Part shown: positions 14,409-22,797 of the stretch, piece after piece
Layout of the letters: each line of letters starts with the position of its first letter
Position numbering within the stretch: the stretch's first letter is position 1
Assembly: GCA_958295495.1 (NCBI GenBank)
Contig: OY282352.1
Coordinates: 124,001 to 188,000, forward strand
Direction of reading: 5' to 3'
DNA length: 64,000 nt
Origin: an uncultured Latescibacterota bacterium
GTDB lineage: Bacteria > Latescibacterota > UBA2968 > UBA8231
The notes under the pieces: generated by a model
Databases searched by the model: none
Told to the model about the DNA's origin: nothing
Seen by the model: only the letters and a program-made list of their open reading frames with translations
Program-made: the position numbers and the translations under genes

Positions 14409-16019
14409 CTACTCGTCGCGATCCGCGAGAGATACGAGGATGAAATGCCGATCCGCTCCTAGCTGCCGGCTAACGAAGTGCATAAATTCTGCTTTGTCGT
14501 GCCACTGGCGCGGGTGCGCCGAAGGAATCGTCACTCCTCGGCGCAAGAGGTCTTGCCAAAGAGGCTCATTATCTACGGCGAAGCCGGCCGCCACTAGGAA
14601 ATAGTCTGCTCCCGCAGCCGCGAGACTGTCGAGCCGATCGGGCGCAAACTCGTCCGGGGTTATTTGCCATCCCTTGCGGTGGCAGTAGTAGAGCAAGGTC
14701 GGGCTTTGCGCTCGGTGCGGCACCCCAGTGTTTTCGTCCTCGTCGCCGATGACCAGCAGCGCATCCTGCGGCAGCTTGGCGTCGAGTACCCGGCCCGCCA
14801 AGTGACAGCTCTGGTAGTAGTTGTGCCAATTGTTGGGCTGCGCGTAATACGGCCCAACCGCCCAAGCACTGTAGGCGGCGACCCCGACGACCACCGTACA
14901 TACCAAAACGACGCGCCAGCAGCGTTTCCAGTTCCGCACGAACCGACACCATCCCGCCGATGCAGCATCTGCCCCGAGAATGGCTTCAAGCGTCCGCCCA
15001 GCTAGAAGAGCCCCCACCGGAGCAAAGGGTAGCTGGTAGTAATGCAGCCCGCGATTGCCCTCTGGAACGACAAAAACGTAGAGCACCAGCCCCCCCATCC
15101 ACACCCAGAGCGTCCACGCACGCCGTTGGCTAGGCACTAGGGTGAGCCCAGCAAAAACTAGCACCGCTCCCGCAGGCGTATAGACGCTGTGCCAGAAGCG
15201 CTCCAAGAGCGTTAGGTAGAAATCAACCGCAAATAATAAGCTGCGGTCCCACTTGTCATAGCCGTAGCGATTCCAGATGCCAAACGTCAGGCCGGTTTCC
15301 TCAAAGAGCAGGCTGGCGTGCCAGTACCAGAGCACGGCGGGTGCCAAGGCCAGCACGAGGTAGAGCCAAAGCGCGGGCTTGAGGGCGAAGCGCCACCCCC
15401 AACGCTCCCAAGCTAAGGCGACCAGCGGAAAACCGAGATAGAGGGTAGGTATTTTGACTAGGAAACACAGGGCGGCCAACAGAGTAGCCAACGCGAAGTC
15501 CCAGCAGCGACCGCTGTCAATCCACCGTGCGAAAGCCCAAAGCGATCCTACGCTCAAAAGGATCATCAACGCCTCGGGCATAAAGGTGCGCCCGTAGTAG
15601 ATGCTCATGGGAAAAAGCAGATAGAGCAAGGCGGCTAACAGCGCACCCAGCCGCCCCATGCCCAATCGCAGACCTAGCCAATAGAGAAATGCCGCGGCCG
15701 CCGTCGAGCACAGTGCCGCCACAAGCCGTCCGAGCCACTCATAGGAACCGTCGGCGGCGGCGTAGAGCAGGGCAACGACGAAGGGGTACAGGGGGAAATT
15801 CGTCTCCACGTACCCAGCGGTGGTACCGCGCCAATCGACGCGCGGATAGAAGAGCGAATACCCTTCTTCGTAAAAATTGCGGGCTATGGCGGCTGTGTCC
15901 GTCTGGCGCCAAGCCTGCTTGTCGGTCAGGGGATCTTGCAGGTTTACAAACCGCAGGGCCAGCCCCAGGGCGAGGACGATATAAAGGTAAGAAGCGCCCG
16001 TAGCCCCCTTCGTTTGCAT
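14409..16019 (-). CDS. GT-C family membrane glycosyltransferase (GT39/ArnT-like)
   Basis: A 536-residue polytopic inner-membrane protein with about 10-12 hydrophobic helices. The first periplasmic loop contains LTDKQAWRQTDTAAIARNFYEEG, the acidic/aromatic loop seen in PMT_2/ArnT-type lipid-phosphate-sugar transferases, followed by YPRVDWRG and FPLYPFVVALLY. These enzymes move a sugar from a polyprenyl-phosphate donor to a lipid or protein acceptor outside the cytoplasmic membrane. The C-terminal 120 residues are a soluble periplasmic domain. It ends the operon that starts with galU, only six bases after the TolB-like gene, which fits a role in cell-envelope glycan assembly. The acceptor cannot be told from sequence. 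Confidence 0.85.
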   Translation of the reverse strand: MQTKGATGASYLYIVLALGLALRFVNLQDPLTDKQAWRQTDTAAIARNFYEEGYSLFYPRVDWRGTTAGYVETNFPLYPFVVALLYAAADGSYEWLGRLVAALCSTAAAAFLYWLGLRLGMGRLGALLAALLYLLFPMSIYYGRTFMPEALMILLSVGSLWAFARWIDSGRCWDFALATLLAALCFLVKIPTLYLGFPLVALAWERWGWRFALKPALWLYLVLALAPAVLWYWHASLLFEETGLTFGIWNRYGYDKWDRSLLFAVDFYLTLLERFWHSVYTPAGAVLVFAGLTLVPSQRRAWTLWVWMGGLVLYVFVVPEGNRGLHYYQLPFAPVGALLAGRTLEAILGADAASAGWCRFVRNWKRCWRVVLVCTVVVGVAAYSAWAVGPYYAQPNNWHNYYQSCHLAGRVLDAKLPQDALLVIGDEDENTGVPHRAQSPTLLYYCHRKGWQITPDEFAPDRLDSLAAAGADYFLVAAGFAVDNEPLWQDLLRRGVTIPSAHPRQWHDKAEFMHFVSRQLGADRHFILVSLADRDE

Positions 16020-16025
16020 GTCAGA

Positions 16026-17201
16026 TCAGTAGGGGTGCCAGCTCGGCGACATATCGTCGCGGTCGTCGTTGTCGGTCAGGTTAATCGGCATCAGCGGCGG
16101 CGCGTCCATCTCATCCAAGTCAAAGCCGGCCGTTCCGACCAAGTAAATGTCGTATTCGTCGTCGCCCATTTTGCCCGCATAAGCTATCCCCTTGCCATCG
16201 GGCGACCAGACGGGCTCTTGCTCGTAGGTCTCCTCGGCAATCGAGATGCGGGTCTGCCCTTGGCCATCGGTCCGCATAATCATCAACTCTTGGCCGCCAA
16301 ATGCTTCCGAGTTGTAAACCAAGTAGTCGCCTTTTGGAGAAAACGACGCGAACCAGTCGAGCTTGCGCCGATTCTCGGTGAGGCGAGTCCGATTCGACCC
16401 GTCGAGATCAATGAGGTAGATCTCGTCGTTGTCGTCGAAGGCCGAAGAAGTAAAGGCGATGCGGCGGCCGTCGGGCGAAAACGAAGGCTGGCCGCCTTGG
16501 ACCAACTTCCGCGGGTTGGCTCCGTCGGCGTCCATGAGCCAGATGGCTACATCGCCGTCGCGCAGGCTGACGAAGGCGATGGTCTCGCCATCGGGCGAAA
16601 AAACGCCGCGCTGGTCGCGCTCGGGATGTTCGGTTAGGCGCACGGCATTAGAGCTATCAGCATCCATGACGTAGAGGTCGATGTTGGTCATCACATCGCC
16701 GCGGGTGAAGAGGATCTTCTCGCCGTCGGGCGACCAAGAAGGATGCTGCTCGGGTTCGGGAGTGTCGGTTAGCTGCTGGCGGTCGCTGCCATCGGCCTTG
16801 ATAGTAAACAAGTCCCAGTTGCGGACGTGTTTCTTGGTTGAGGCGTAAAGGATCGTGCCCTCGCGTTTGAAAGCGGCATTGCTCCCCGTGGGAATGTCGA
16901 AGATCGCCTCGTAGGTCCGCACGCCCCACAGCGGCGGCGATTCCACTTGCAAAACCTTATTCTCTATATAATCCCCCGCAGCGACATTGACTGCGTACGC
17001 ACCGCGGCCCAATTCGATCTTGCTGTCCGGCTCGGGCAAGACGTAGGTTCCAGCTTTGACCAAGTGGTTGAATTTGTATTGGACGTCATTGGCGTCCAAG
17101 CGCACGAACTGGCCATCCCCGCCCCGGATCTCAATTTTAACTTGGTTCGAGCCACATCCTACGACCGCGGCGACTAAAATCAATGCAGATAGCTTGAACA
17201 T
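16026..17201 (-). CDS. TolB-like beta-propeller lipoprotein (PD40 repeats)
   Basis: A 391-residue protein with lipobox VVGC after a short hydrophobic signal. From about residue 140 it contains about six PD40/WD40-like blades, each with the sequence SPDG preceded by W/F and followed by a short strand (HPSWSPDGEKILF, GVFSPDGETIAF, PSFSPDGRRIAF, SFSPKGDYLVY, PVWSPDGKGIAY) and a final SPSWHPY. Such propellers occur in TolB and in DPP-IV-like proteins; there is no peptidase domain here, so it is probably a binding or scaffold protein at the outer membrane. The N-terminal 120 residues are a separate beta-domain. It lies in the galU operon between the acyltransferase and GT-C genes. Confidence 0.85.
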   Translation of the reverse strand: MFKLSALILVAAVVGCGSNQVKIEIRGGDGQFVRLDANDVQYKFNHLVKAGTYVLPEPDSKIELGRGAYAVNVAAGDYIENKVLQVESPPLWGVRTYEAIFDIPTGSNAAFKREGTILYASTKKHVRNWDLFTIKADGSDRQQLTDTPEPEQHPSWSPDGEKILFTRGDVMTNIDLYVMDADSSNAVRLTEHPERDQRGVFSPDGETIAFVSLRDGDVAIWLMDADGANPRKLVQGGQPSFSPDGRRIAFTSSAFDDNDEIYLIDLDGSNRTRLTENRRKLDWFASFSPKGDYLVYNSEAFGGQELMIMRTDGQGQTRISIAEETYEQEPVWSPDGKGIAYAGKMGDDEYDIYLVGTAGFDLDEMDAPPLMPINLTDNDDRDDMSPSWHPY

Positions 17202-17237
17202 GTATTCTCCTTACTGAGCTATTGCACACTCGGCCGA

Positions 17238-17921
17238 TCAGGCTAGACCGCTGAGTACCCGCAAGCGCTCGCCGAGATGATCTATCAGCTCGTTGACATT
17301 GGCGAAGGAATCCGCGTAGAGCGGCTCGTCAACCCGAAAGTACACCCGCGCACCAAGCCGAGCATAGCTATCGTATTCCAAGCCGATGGGAATCAACGGT
17401 ACGCGCACCCCCAACCGCTCTTCGGCCTGTACCAGATGCTCGACCACTCCCTTTTGCAGCGGCCCCAACTCGTCTTGATAGCGCATGCCTTCCGGGTGCG
17501 AGACGACCAATTCCCCGCGCTGGTACAGCCCGTCTAAATAGTCTTGCATCTGCTGGTTGGCCGCGCGGGCCCGCCGAATCTCGGCGCGGCGTTGCTCTCG
17601 GTCTGCGATCCGCCTAATGTCTTTGGGCCTCTCCACTTTGACCCCACCCATCCACTCCAGTATCCCCCACAGACCAACCTTCATAATGTAGTTGGCATAG
17701 CGCCGGGTGATCCTGTATAGCAAGACCCCTTCGAGCAGAATGTCGCGGTACGCGCAATGCTTGGGCAAAATCAGAGCCGGCCCCGTACGCGGCAGATTGC
17801 AACCACCCTCAACCACCAAGCGGTGATACCGCATGGCACCTGCCGCGAGCAAGCGAGCACCGCAGGCGAAGGCGTCGATGCGCTTGATGGAAAAGTCTCT
17901 GTGCTCAGGCTCTGCGGCCAT
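17238..17921 (-). CDS. PlsC-like 1-acylglycerol-3-phosphate acyltransferase family protein
   Basis: A 227-residue member of the lysophospholipid acyltransferase superfamily. The catalytic HX4D motif is at His55-Asp60 (KHCAYRD), followed by a conserved block GLWGILEWMGGVKVER (around residues 83-98) and the acyl-acceptor motif HPEGMRY (the PEGT-type loop). No strong signal peptide or helix pair is seen, so it is probably peripheral on the inner leaflet. The substrate could be lysophosphatidate or another hydroxyl acceptor; the C-terminal half (VPLIPIGLEYDSYARLGARVYF) is typical of the family. It is separated by four bases from the small secreted-protein gene upstream and belongs to the envelope operon. 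Confidence 0.8.
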   Translation of the reverse strand: MAAEPEHRDFSIKRIDAFACGARLLAAGAMRYHRLVVEGGCNLPRTGPALILPKHCAYRDILLEGVLLYRITRRYANYIMKVGLWGILEWMGGVKVERPKDIRRIADREQRRAEIRRARAANQQMQDYLDGLYQRGELVVSHPEGMRYQDELGPLQKGVVEHLVQAEERLGVRVPLIPIGLEYDSYARLGARVYFRVDEPLYADSFANVNELIDHLGERLRVLSGLA

Positions 17922-17925
17922 GGTC

Positions 17926-18378
17926 CTATTTGAACAAGTCCTTTACCTTGCCCCAAGTGCTTTCATCCACTTCCGTAGCCAAGGGTTGCAGCAGGTCTTG
18001 CCCCGGGCCGGCCAAGTGCAAAGCACCCGCGGAATCTATGGCTGCGAAATAATCCCCGTCGGCGTCCAGCCGCGCTTTGATGTACGCGGGGACCGCCAAG
18101 GACTGTGCAGCCATCGCGACCGGCCACAGGGTCAGCCCCTCGATCGTCGGCACTTGCCCGTCGCGGGCAATGGCGACAAACCGCTGCTCAGCATCCTGCG
18201 CGCGGAACTGATGCCATAGCTGCAAGACCCGCTGGCGCTGCGGGGCCCTATCGTGCGAGAAGACGTAGAATACGCGGCTGTCTTCTGGCAGGGCCTCAAT
18301 TTGGCCGCTGTTCGCTTCACTCGCTAGGACCAGCAGCAGGACCAAGCCCGTCGTCCATGTCGTTCGCAGTGCATTCAT
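17926..18378 (-). CDS. Small secreted protein with C-terminal WGKVK motif
   Basis: A 150-residue protein with a signal peptide (about residues 1-24). The body (SRVFYVFSHDRAPQRQRVLQLWHQF, then VPTIEGLTLWPVAMAAQSLAVPAYIKARLDADGDYFAAI) has a pattern reminiscent of thioredoxin-fold or TrbC/TraF-like proteins without the CxxC. The C-terminus reads EVDESTWGKVKDLFK, matching the end of the 10287-11195 protein (VEENSWGRIKASLSE) although the rest of the two proteins are unrelated. It lies in the galU operon between the PlsC-like and CsgG/FlgT-like genes, with gaps of 4 and 13 bases. Function is unknown. Confidence 0.72.
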   Translation of the reverse strand: MNALRTTWTTGLVLLLVLASEANSGQIEALPEDSRVFYVFSHDRAPQRQRVLQLWHQFRAQDAEQRFVAIARDGQVPTIEGLTLWPVAMAAQSLAVPAYIKARLDADGDYFAAIDSAGALHLAGPGQDLLQPLATEVDESTWGKVKDLFK

Positions 18379-18391
18379 AATTGATTGACCT

Positions 18392-19474
18392 TTATTCGGC
18401 GCGAATTCCGTAGTCCCTTTGTACGGCGTCTTCCCCTTGGAGAATCCTCACCAGCGACAGGTGTTGGCTGAGCACCTGTTCGACTTGCACGACGCCGACC
18501 CGACGTGGCAGAGCCGTTCCCAACACCTTACCGGTATCCGGGTCTTTCAGTTCCCGCCCCTTGTCCCACACGCCGTACTTGTTGCCTTTCTGAACTGAAT
18601 CGGCTAATCCCACGTTAATATAAGCACTCAACCGCACTCGCACAGATTCTCCGTTCCGCCCTGTATCAGCCTGCACGGTATCGGCCACCACCTCTATGAT
18701 CTTCGGCTCGGAAACCTTAAATGCGGCCGGGGGTTGGATGAGACTGTCCAGCCCGGCAGCTAAGTGGTCCAGACATCGACTCACCGACTTGCCCAGCAAG
18801 GTGTTGTGAAATTCCTCGCTACCCCACTCCATCTGCCCCAAGAGGAAGTACTCCTTTTCCAGCGGCACGTACGCCGCCGGGTTGGTAATCCCATAGCGCT
18901 TGCTGTCCTCAGCTACTTCCCGCACCACCTCGCCGGCTGCTTCCCCGTCGATGACCTTATAGGGATACAGCCGTACCGTGGTCAGGCCCTGATAGCTGCG
19001 ATAGCCGCCGATGGGTACGGTGGCGCGAAAGCGCTTCATACTCATCTCGTCAATCTGCCCCAAGACGACGTAGTCGGCATCCACCTCGCGGCCAATGGTC
19101 AAGGCGTGTGCTACATCGACCTTGCCTTGCAATTCTTTCTTTTTTAACCGCACGAGAGCCGAATCAATGGACACGGTGCTGAAAAAGGCACTGCCGCTCA
19201 GCGAATCGGCCAAACCACGGGGCATGGCCGAGTATATGTCCCACTCGCCCTTGTATTTCGACTTGTCGCGAAAGGGCATAAAGAGCAGCCGCTGCTTCAG
19301 TTCCTCCGAGATGGTGCTGTCGCTGACCATCGGCTCCTCCAAGGCCTCCTCCTCTTCTTTTTGATCGCCCAACCCCATAATCGGCACCACAGTCGCCCCG
19401 CCGTCCGCCTCCCAGTACAGCGCGGCCAACAAAGCGAATCCTCCCCGCAAAAACCACCTGCGTATATCGGACAT
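18392..19474 (-). CDS. CsgG/FlgT-like exported protein
   Basis: A 360-residue protein. The ATG at 19474 overlaps the larA stop by one base (TGATG) and is preceded by AAAGGAGGG. A signal-like hydrophobic segment (FALLAALYWEADGGA) is followed by an acidic stretch. The central part, LLFMPFRDKSKYKGEWDIYSAMPRGLADSLSGSAFF...VDADYVVLGQI, resembles the CsgG/TolB-N nucleating fold (predicted lipid-associated assembly factors). The C-terminal 90 residues contain GNKYGVWDKGRELKDPDTGKVLG, RRVGVVQVEQVLSQHLSLVRI, the pattern of the flagellar FlgT C-terminal domain. No flagellar gene is nearby, so an envelope-assembly role other than the flagellum is more likely. Confidence 0.72.
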   Translation of the reverse strand: MSDIRRWFLRGGFALLAALYWEADGGATVVPIMGLGDQKEEEEALEEPMVSDSTISEELKQRLLFMPFRDKSKYKGEWDIYSAMPRGLADSLSGSAFFSTVSIDSALVRLKKKELQGKVDVAHALTIGREVDADYVVLGQIDEMSMKRFRATVPIGGYRSYQGLTTVRLYPYKVIDGEAAGEVVREVAEDSKRYGITNPAAYVPLEKEYFLLGQMEWGSEEFHNTLLGKSVSRCLDHLAAGLDSLIQPPAAFKVSEPKIIEVVADTVQADTGRNGESVRVRLSAYINVGLADSVQKGNKYGVWDKGRELKDPDTGKVLGTALPRRVGVVQVEQVLSQHLSLVRILQGEDAVQRDYGIRAE

Positions 19475-20748
19475 CAGTGCCCTCCTTTGGTTTGCGTGAG
19501 TACGTAAGGGCCTTGGGGGACGACCGCTATGCGCGCCCCGGCACCGTGCCGCGCCAGTGCCGCGGCTAGCCCTTGCTCCACCGAGGAAATGACCTCGACC
19601 CACACCTTGTCGCGGTACTGAGGATCAATGCCCTCAGAGTAGAACATGACCTCGGCCTTGTCGAGTACCTTGCACAGCTCTTGCAACTGCCATTGGTCAA
19701 TGGCGAAGAAATTGGGATCCGCGAGGCGGGCCGCGAATTCGGCGGCACCGGATGCCCCGAGCAGCATCTCCGCAAATTCCGCGCTGCCCAAGCCCTCGGC
19801 ACAGCGCGCGGCAATCAGGATCGTCCCGCCCTCTTTGACGATGGGCAACACCGCCGTCAGGCCCTTGACGGCTTGGTACAACGTCAGGTCGAGCGGCCAG
19901 CCGGCACTACTGGTGACCGCGATGTCAACCGGCTCGTCAACCAAGACGCCGTTCTGCCGCTCGACGAAGCGGGCCCCTTCGGCATGGGCCTTCTCTAGGT
20001 CGCCGCAGAACAGGCCGGTGATTTGCCGCCGGTCGTTCATAGCCACATTGAACGTAAAATCAACGCCGGCGCACTGCGCCACTTCGAGGGCTTGGCGGTG
20101 GAAAGGGTTGCCTTCAATTGAGCCTTCGCACGCCCGGGGATGGCCCAACAGCTCGGGGCCGTGCAAGACGCGCATCGTCTCAATGCCCATCAACCCCGGG
20201 CAGATGGCCTTGCGGCCGCCCGAGTACCCGGCCATCAAGTGCGGCTCGATCAGGGAGGTGGCGATTTTTAGGTCGGCCTCCACGTAGAGCGAAGTGATCC
20301 ATATTGGGGCACCGCCCGAGGTTTCCCCCAGATACGCGAGGGTCTCGCGGCGGCGGGCGGTGTGGTTGACAATGCGATAGCTGCGGGCGATGTCGGCCCC
20401 GACGAGCTGCACCAATTCCTCGCCTTCGTTGGGCCGGTGCAGGCCGGTGCCGACCAACAAGGTAATATCCTCGCGGGCGATGCCCTCCTCTGCGAGAATC
20501 CGCAGCATCGGCGGCAAAATGACGGCGTTGGGTACCGGGCGGGTAATATCGGCAATAACGACGCAGGCGTTTTTGCGCCCCTGCGCCAGCCGCCGCAAGG
20601 ACGGCGTCCCTATCGGGCGGGCCAGCGCGTGCTCGATCCGCTCCTCGATCCGGTCGAGTCCCTCACTCGGGGCCATCTGCAATACCTCGGCCGAGTCGGG
20701 CACTTCGATTTCGAGGCCGTCGCGGCCATAGTCGAGCTTCATCTTCAT
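19474..20748 (-). CDS. larA: Nickel-pincer lactate racemase family protein
   Basis: A 424-residue LarA homologue, a length normal for the family, which uses a nickel-pincer nucleotide cofactor bound to an active-site lysine for 2-hydroxyacid racemisation. Key residues are in place: DITRPVPN (Asp67, Arg70), GTGLHRPN (His104), EPHLMAGYSGGRK (His170, Lys180, the cofactor lysine) and LHGP (His196), each offset by four or five from the Lactobacillus enzyme. Whether the substrate is lactate or another 2-hydroxyacid cannot be told. It is translationally coupled to the CsgG/FlgT-like gene and follows galU by nine bases. The cofactor-biosynthesis gene larB is 22 kb away at 42277; larC and larE are not in the window. 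Confidence 0.86.
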   Translation of the reverse strand: MKMKLDYGRDGLEIEVPDSAEVLQMAPSEGLDRIEERIEHALARPIGTPSLRRLAQGRKNACVVIADITRPVPNAVILPPMLRILAEEGIAREDITLLVGTGLHRPNEGEELVQLVGADIARSYRIVNHTARRRETLAYLGETSGGAPIWITSLYVEADLKIATSLIEPHLMAGYSGGRKAICPGLMGIETMRVLHGPELLGHPRACEGSIEGNPFHRQALEVAQCAGVDFTFNVAMNDRRQITGLFCGDLEKAHAEGARFVERQNGVLVDEPVDIAVTSSAGWPLDLTLYQAVKGLTAVLPIVKEGGTILIAARCAEGLGSAEFAEMLLGASGAAEFAARLADPNFFAIDQWQLQELCKVLDKAEVMFYSEGIDPQYRDKVWVEVISSVEQGLAAALARHGAGARIAVVPQGPYVLTQTKGGH

Positions 20749-20757
20749 TGCCTAGGC

Positions 20758-21627
20758 CTAGGCCAATTTGTCCTCGAGATACGCGCGAAACGCCGCGCCG
20801 AACTCCCGGTCGGCCAAGGCGAAATCCGCAAAGGCCCGGTAGTACGTAAGCGGCGTTCCTATGTCGTAGCGCACCTCGTCGCTTGCAAGGCGCGTGCAGC
20901 GCACCTCGGCTCCGCGCTGAATCAGGACGCGGATGGCATCGGTCAACCACAACTCGCCGCCAACCCCAGGCTCAATCTCGTCAATGGCGGCGAAAATCTC
21001 CGGCGAAAAAATATAGCGGGCCGCAACCGCCAGACAACTCGGCGCGGCTTCCACCGGCGGTTTTTCAACGATATCGGCGATGGCAAAGTCGTCGTCGGCC
21101 TCGCCTTGCGGCGCGACGACCCCGTACTTGTAGATCTCCGCGTGCGGCACTTCCCATACGGCAATGGTGGCGGCCGCACCCCGTTGGACATGCGACTCCA
21201 TCATCCGGCCAACCACGCCCGGCGTCCGCGGCGAGGCGATGATCGTGTCGCCGAACCCCACCGCGAACGACTCGTCGCCCACGAATTCCCGAGCTTGGCG
21301 CACGGCATCGGCATTGCCGGCTGGCCGACGCTGCCGCACATAGTAGAATTCAACGCCCGCGGCCGCGTAGTCAACCTCGCCGATTGCGCTATCGCCCAAG
21401 CGCACCGCAAGCTCGGGATCGTCGTCGAAGTGATCCTCAATCGAGCGCTTCTTGCGGCCCGTTACAAAGAGAAATTTGTCCAACCCCTGCTCGATCATCT
21501 CCTCAACCACGTACTGCACGACCGGCTTGCAACCAACGGGCAGCATCTCCTTGGGTTGGGACTTGGTCGCCGGTAGCAGGCGGGTGCCCAAACCCGCTAC
21601 GGGGAATACAGCTTTGCGAATCGGCAC
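20758..21627 (-). CDS. galU: UTP-glucose-1-phosphate uridylyltransferase
   Basis: A 289-residue GalU: GLGTRLLPATKSQPKEMLPV near residues 12-31 is the nucleotide-binding signature, and FVTGRKKRSIEDHFD, VGDESFAVGFGDTI, EKPPVEAAPS and GELWLTDAI are family blocks. It makes UDP-glucose from UTP and glucose-1-phosphate for envelope glycans. The start is a GTG at 21627 with only a weak AAAGAAA upstream. It is the first gene of a minus-strand operon (larA follows nine bases later) driven by the predicted promoter at 21668-21696. An exact 12-base palindrome CCTAGGCCTAGG overlaps its stop codon. Confidence 0.92.
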   Translation of the reverse strand: MPIRKAVFPVAGLGTRLLPATKSQPKEMLPVGCKPVVQYVVEEMIEQGLDKFLFVTGRKKRSIEDHFDDDPELAVRLGDSAIGEVDYAAAGVEFYYVRQRRPAGNADAVRQAREFVGDESFAVGFGDTIIASPRTPGVVGRMMESHVQRGAAATIAVWEVPHAEIYKYGVVAPQGEADDDFAIADIVEKPPVEAAPSCLAVAARYIFSPEIFAAIDEIEPGVGGELWLTDAIRVLIQRGAEVRCTRLASDEVRYDIGTPLTYYRAFADFALADREFGAAFRAYLEDKLA

Positions 21628-21667
21628 GATTTCTTTTTATTTTAAGTTTAAGAGAATCAAGGACATA

Positions 21668-21696
21668 ACTATAAAATAGCACCTAGAGAAAGTAAA
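21668..21696 (-). promoter_or_regulatory. Predicted promoter for the galU operon
   Basis: Minus strand TTTACT (21696-21691), 17-base spacer, TATAGT (21673-21668), 41 bases before the galU GTG. The same segment carries a plus-strand TATAAA (21670-21675) that could serve the divergent kinase gene, but its -35 match is poor. Confidence 0.55.
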
Positions 21697-21750
21697 GTGT
21701 GAGAGGTGCTAAATCAAGCCCGGCTTGCCCGCTCTTGCGCCGCTAACTCC

Positions 21751-22797
21751 ATGTTCGACTTGGCCCCAACTCGCCTGTGCGCCCTCGTGGAAGCGTTTCC
21801 TGCGCTACGCATCGGCGTAGTCGGCGACTTTTTCCTCGACTCCTACCTCGAATGCGATCCAGCCCTCGACGAAAAGTCGCTGGAGACCGGCAAGACCTGC
21901 TATCAGGTAATCGGCTACCGCCGCCAACCCGGAGCCGCCGGCAATGTCGCCGTCAACTTGCGCGCCCTCGGCGTGGGTGTGGTCGAGGCCGTGGGGTACT
22001 GCGGCGACGACGGCGAAGGCTACGAGTTGCGGCGGGTCATGCGCCGGTTGGGCCTAGATTTGACGGGCTTTCTCACGGCTCCGGGCCGCTTGACCCCGAC
22101 TTATGGCAAACCCTGCTACGTCGCTAGCGGCCAGCGCGGCCGGCCCGTACTCGAGGAACTAGAGCGGCTCGATGTCAAAAACCGCCGCCCGACCCCTACC
22201 AATCTCCAGCACGCGCTCATCGCCCACGTCCGCCAGCGTCTAAGCCACTGGGACGGACTCGTACTCATCGACCAAGTCGCCGAAGCCAATTGCGGCGTCC
22301 TCACCACGCGCGTGCGCCGCGCCCTCGCCGCTGCACTCGGCCCCCAGCCCAAGCTCGTGGTCCTCGCCGATTCGCGCACGCGCATCGGACTCTTCAAGCG
22401 CGCCATCCTCAAGCCCAACCAGCGCGAGGCTTGGGCCGCGCTCGGCGGCCAAGGGCGCTTGTCGCTCGAGGCCGCACACCACCACGCCCACGTGCTCAGC
22501 AGCCAAACTGGTCGCCCAGTGTTTCTAACGCTTGGCAATAGGGGAATACTCGTAGCCGACGGCAACGCGGTCGAGCACGTGCCGGCCGTGCGCACCACCA
22601 CGCCCGTTGACCCGGTGGGTGCCGGGGACACTTGTGCAGCCGCCATCAGCGCGGCCCTAGCGGCAGGTGCCGGACTGACGGAAGCGGCGGCTGTAGCCTG
22701 CTTGGCCGCGTCAATTACCGCTCAGCAGGCCGGCACGACCGGCACGACCTCGCCCACCGAACTGAGCCGCCGCTTGCATCAGTTGCGGCGCAGCTAG
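21751..22797 (+). CDS. PfkB-family carbohydrate kinase (RfaE/HldE-N-like)
   Basis: A 348-residue ribokinase-type sugar kinase. I chose the ATG at 21751 because the conserved family N-terminus begins there (RIGVVGDFFLDSYLE, with QPGAAGNVAVNLRALG at about residues 57-72); an in-frame GTG at 21706 would add 15 residues. The catalytic motif is DPVGAGDTCAAAISAAL near residue 288, with the essential Asp in GAGD. It is most like the heptose-kinase/RfaE branch, so phosphorylation of a sugar or sugar phosphate is likely, but the substrate is not determined. Its 3' end overlaps the acyl-CoA ligase gene on the other strand by four bases (CTAG, stop codons interleaved). Confidence 0.85.
   Translation: MFDLAPTRLCALVEAFPALRIGVVGDFFLDSYLECDPALDEKSLETGKTCYQVIGYRRQPGAAGNVAVNLRALGVGVVEAVGYCGDDGEGYELRRVMRRLGLDLTGFLTAPGRLTPTYGKPCYVASGQRGRPVLEELERLDVKNRRPTPTNLQHALIAHVRQRLSHWDGLVLIDQVAEANCGVLTTRVRRALAAALGPQPKLVVLADSRTRIGLFKRAILKPNQREAWAALGGQGRLSLEAAHHHAHVLSSQTGRPVFLTLGNRGILVADGNAVEHVPAVRTTTPVDPVGAGDTCAAAISAALAAGAGLTEAAAVACLAASITAQQAGTTGTTSPTELSRRLHQLRRS

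Noticed and set aside
20751..20762. Exact 12-base palindrome CCTAGGCCTAGG
   Set aside because: It spans the galU stop codon and has no loop or T-run; no similar site was noticed elsewhere, so it is probably chance.
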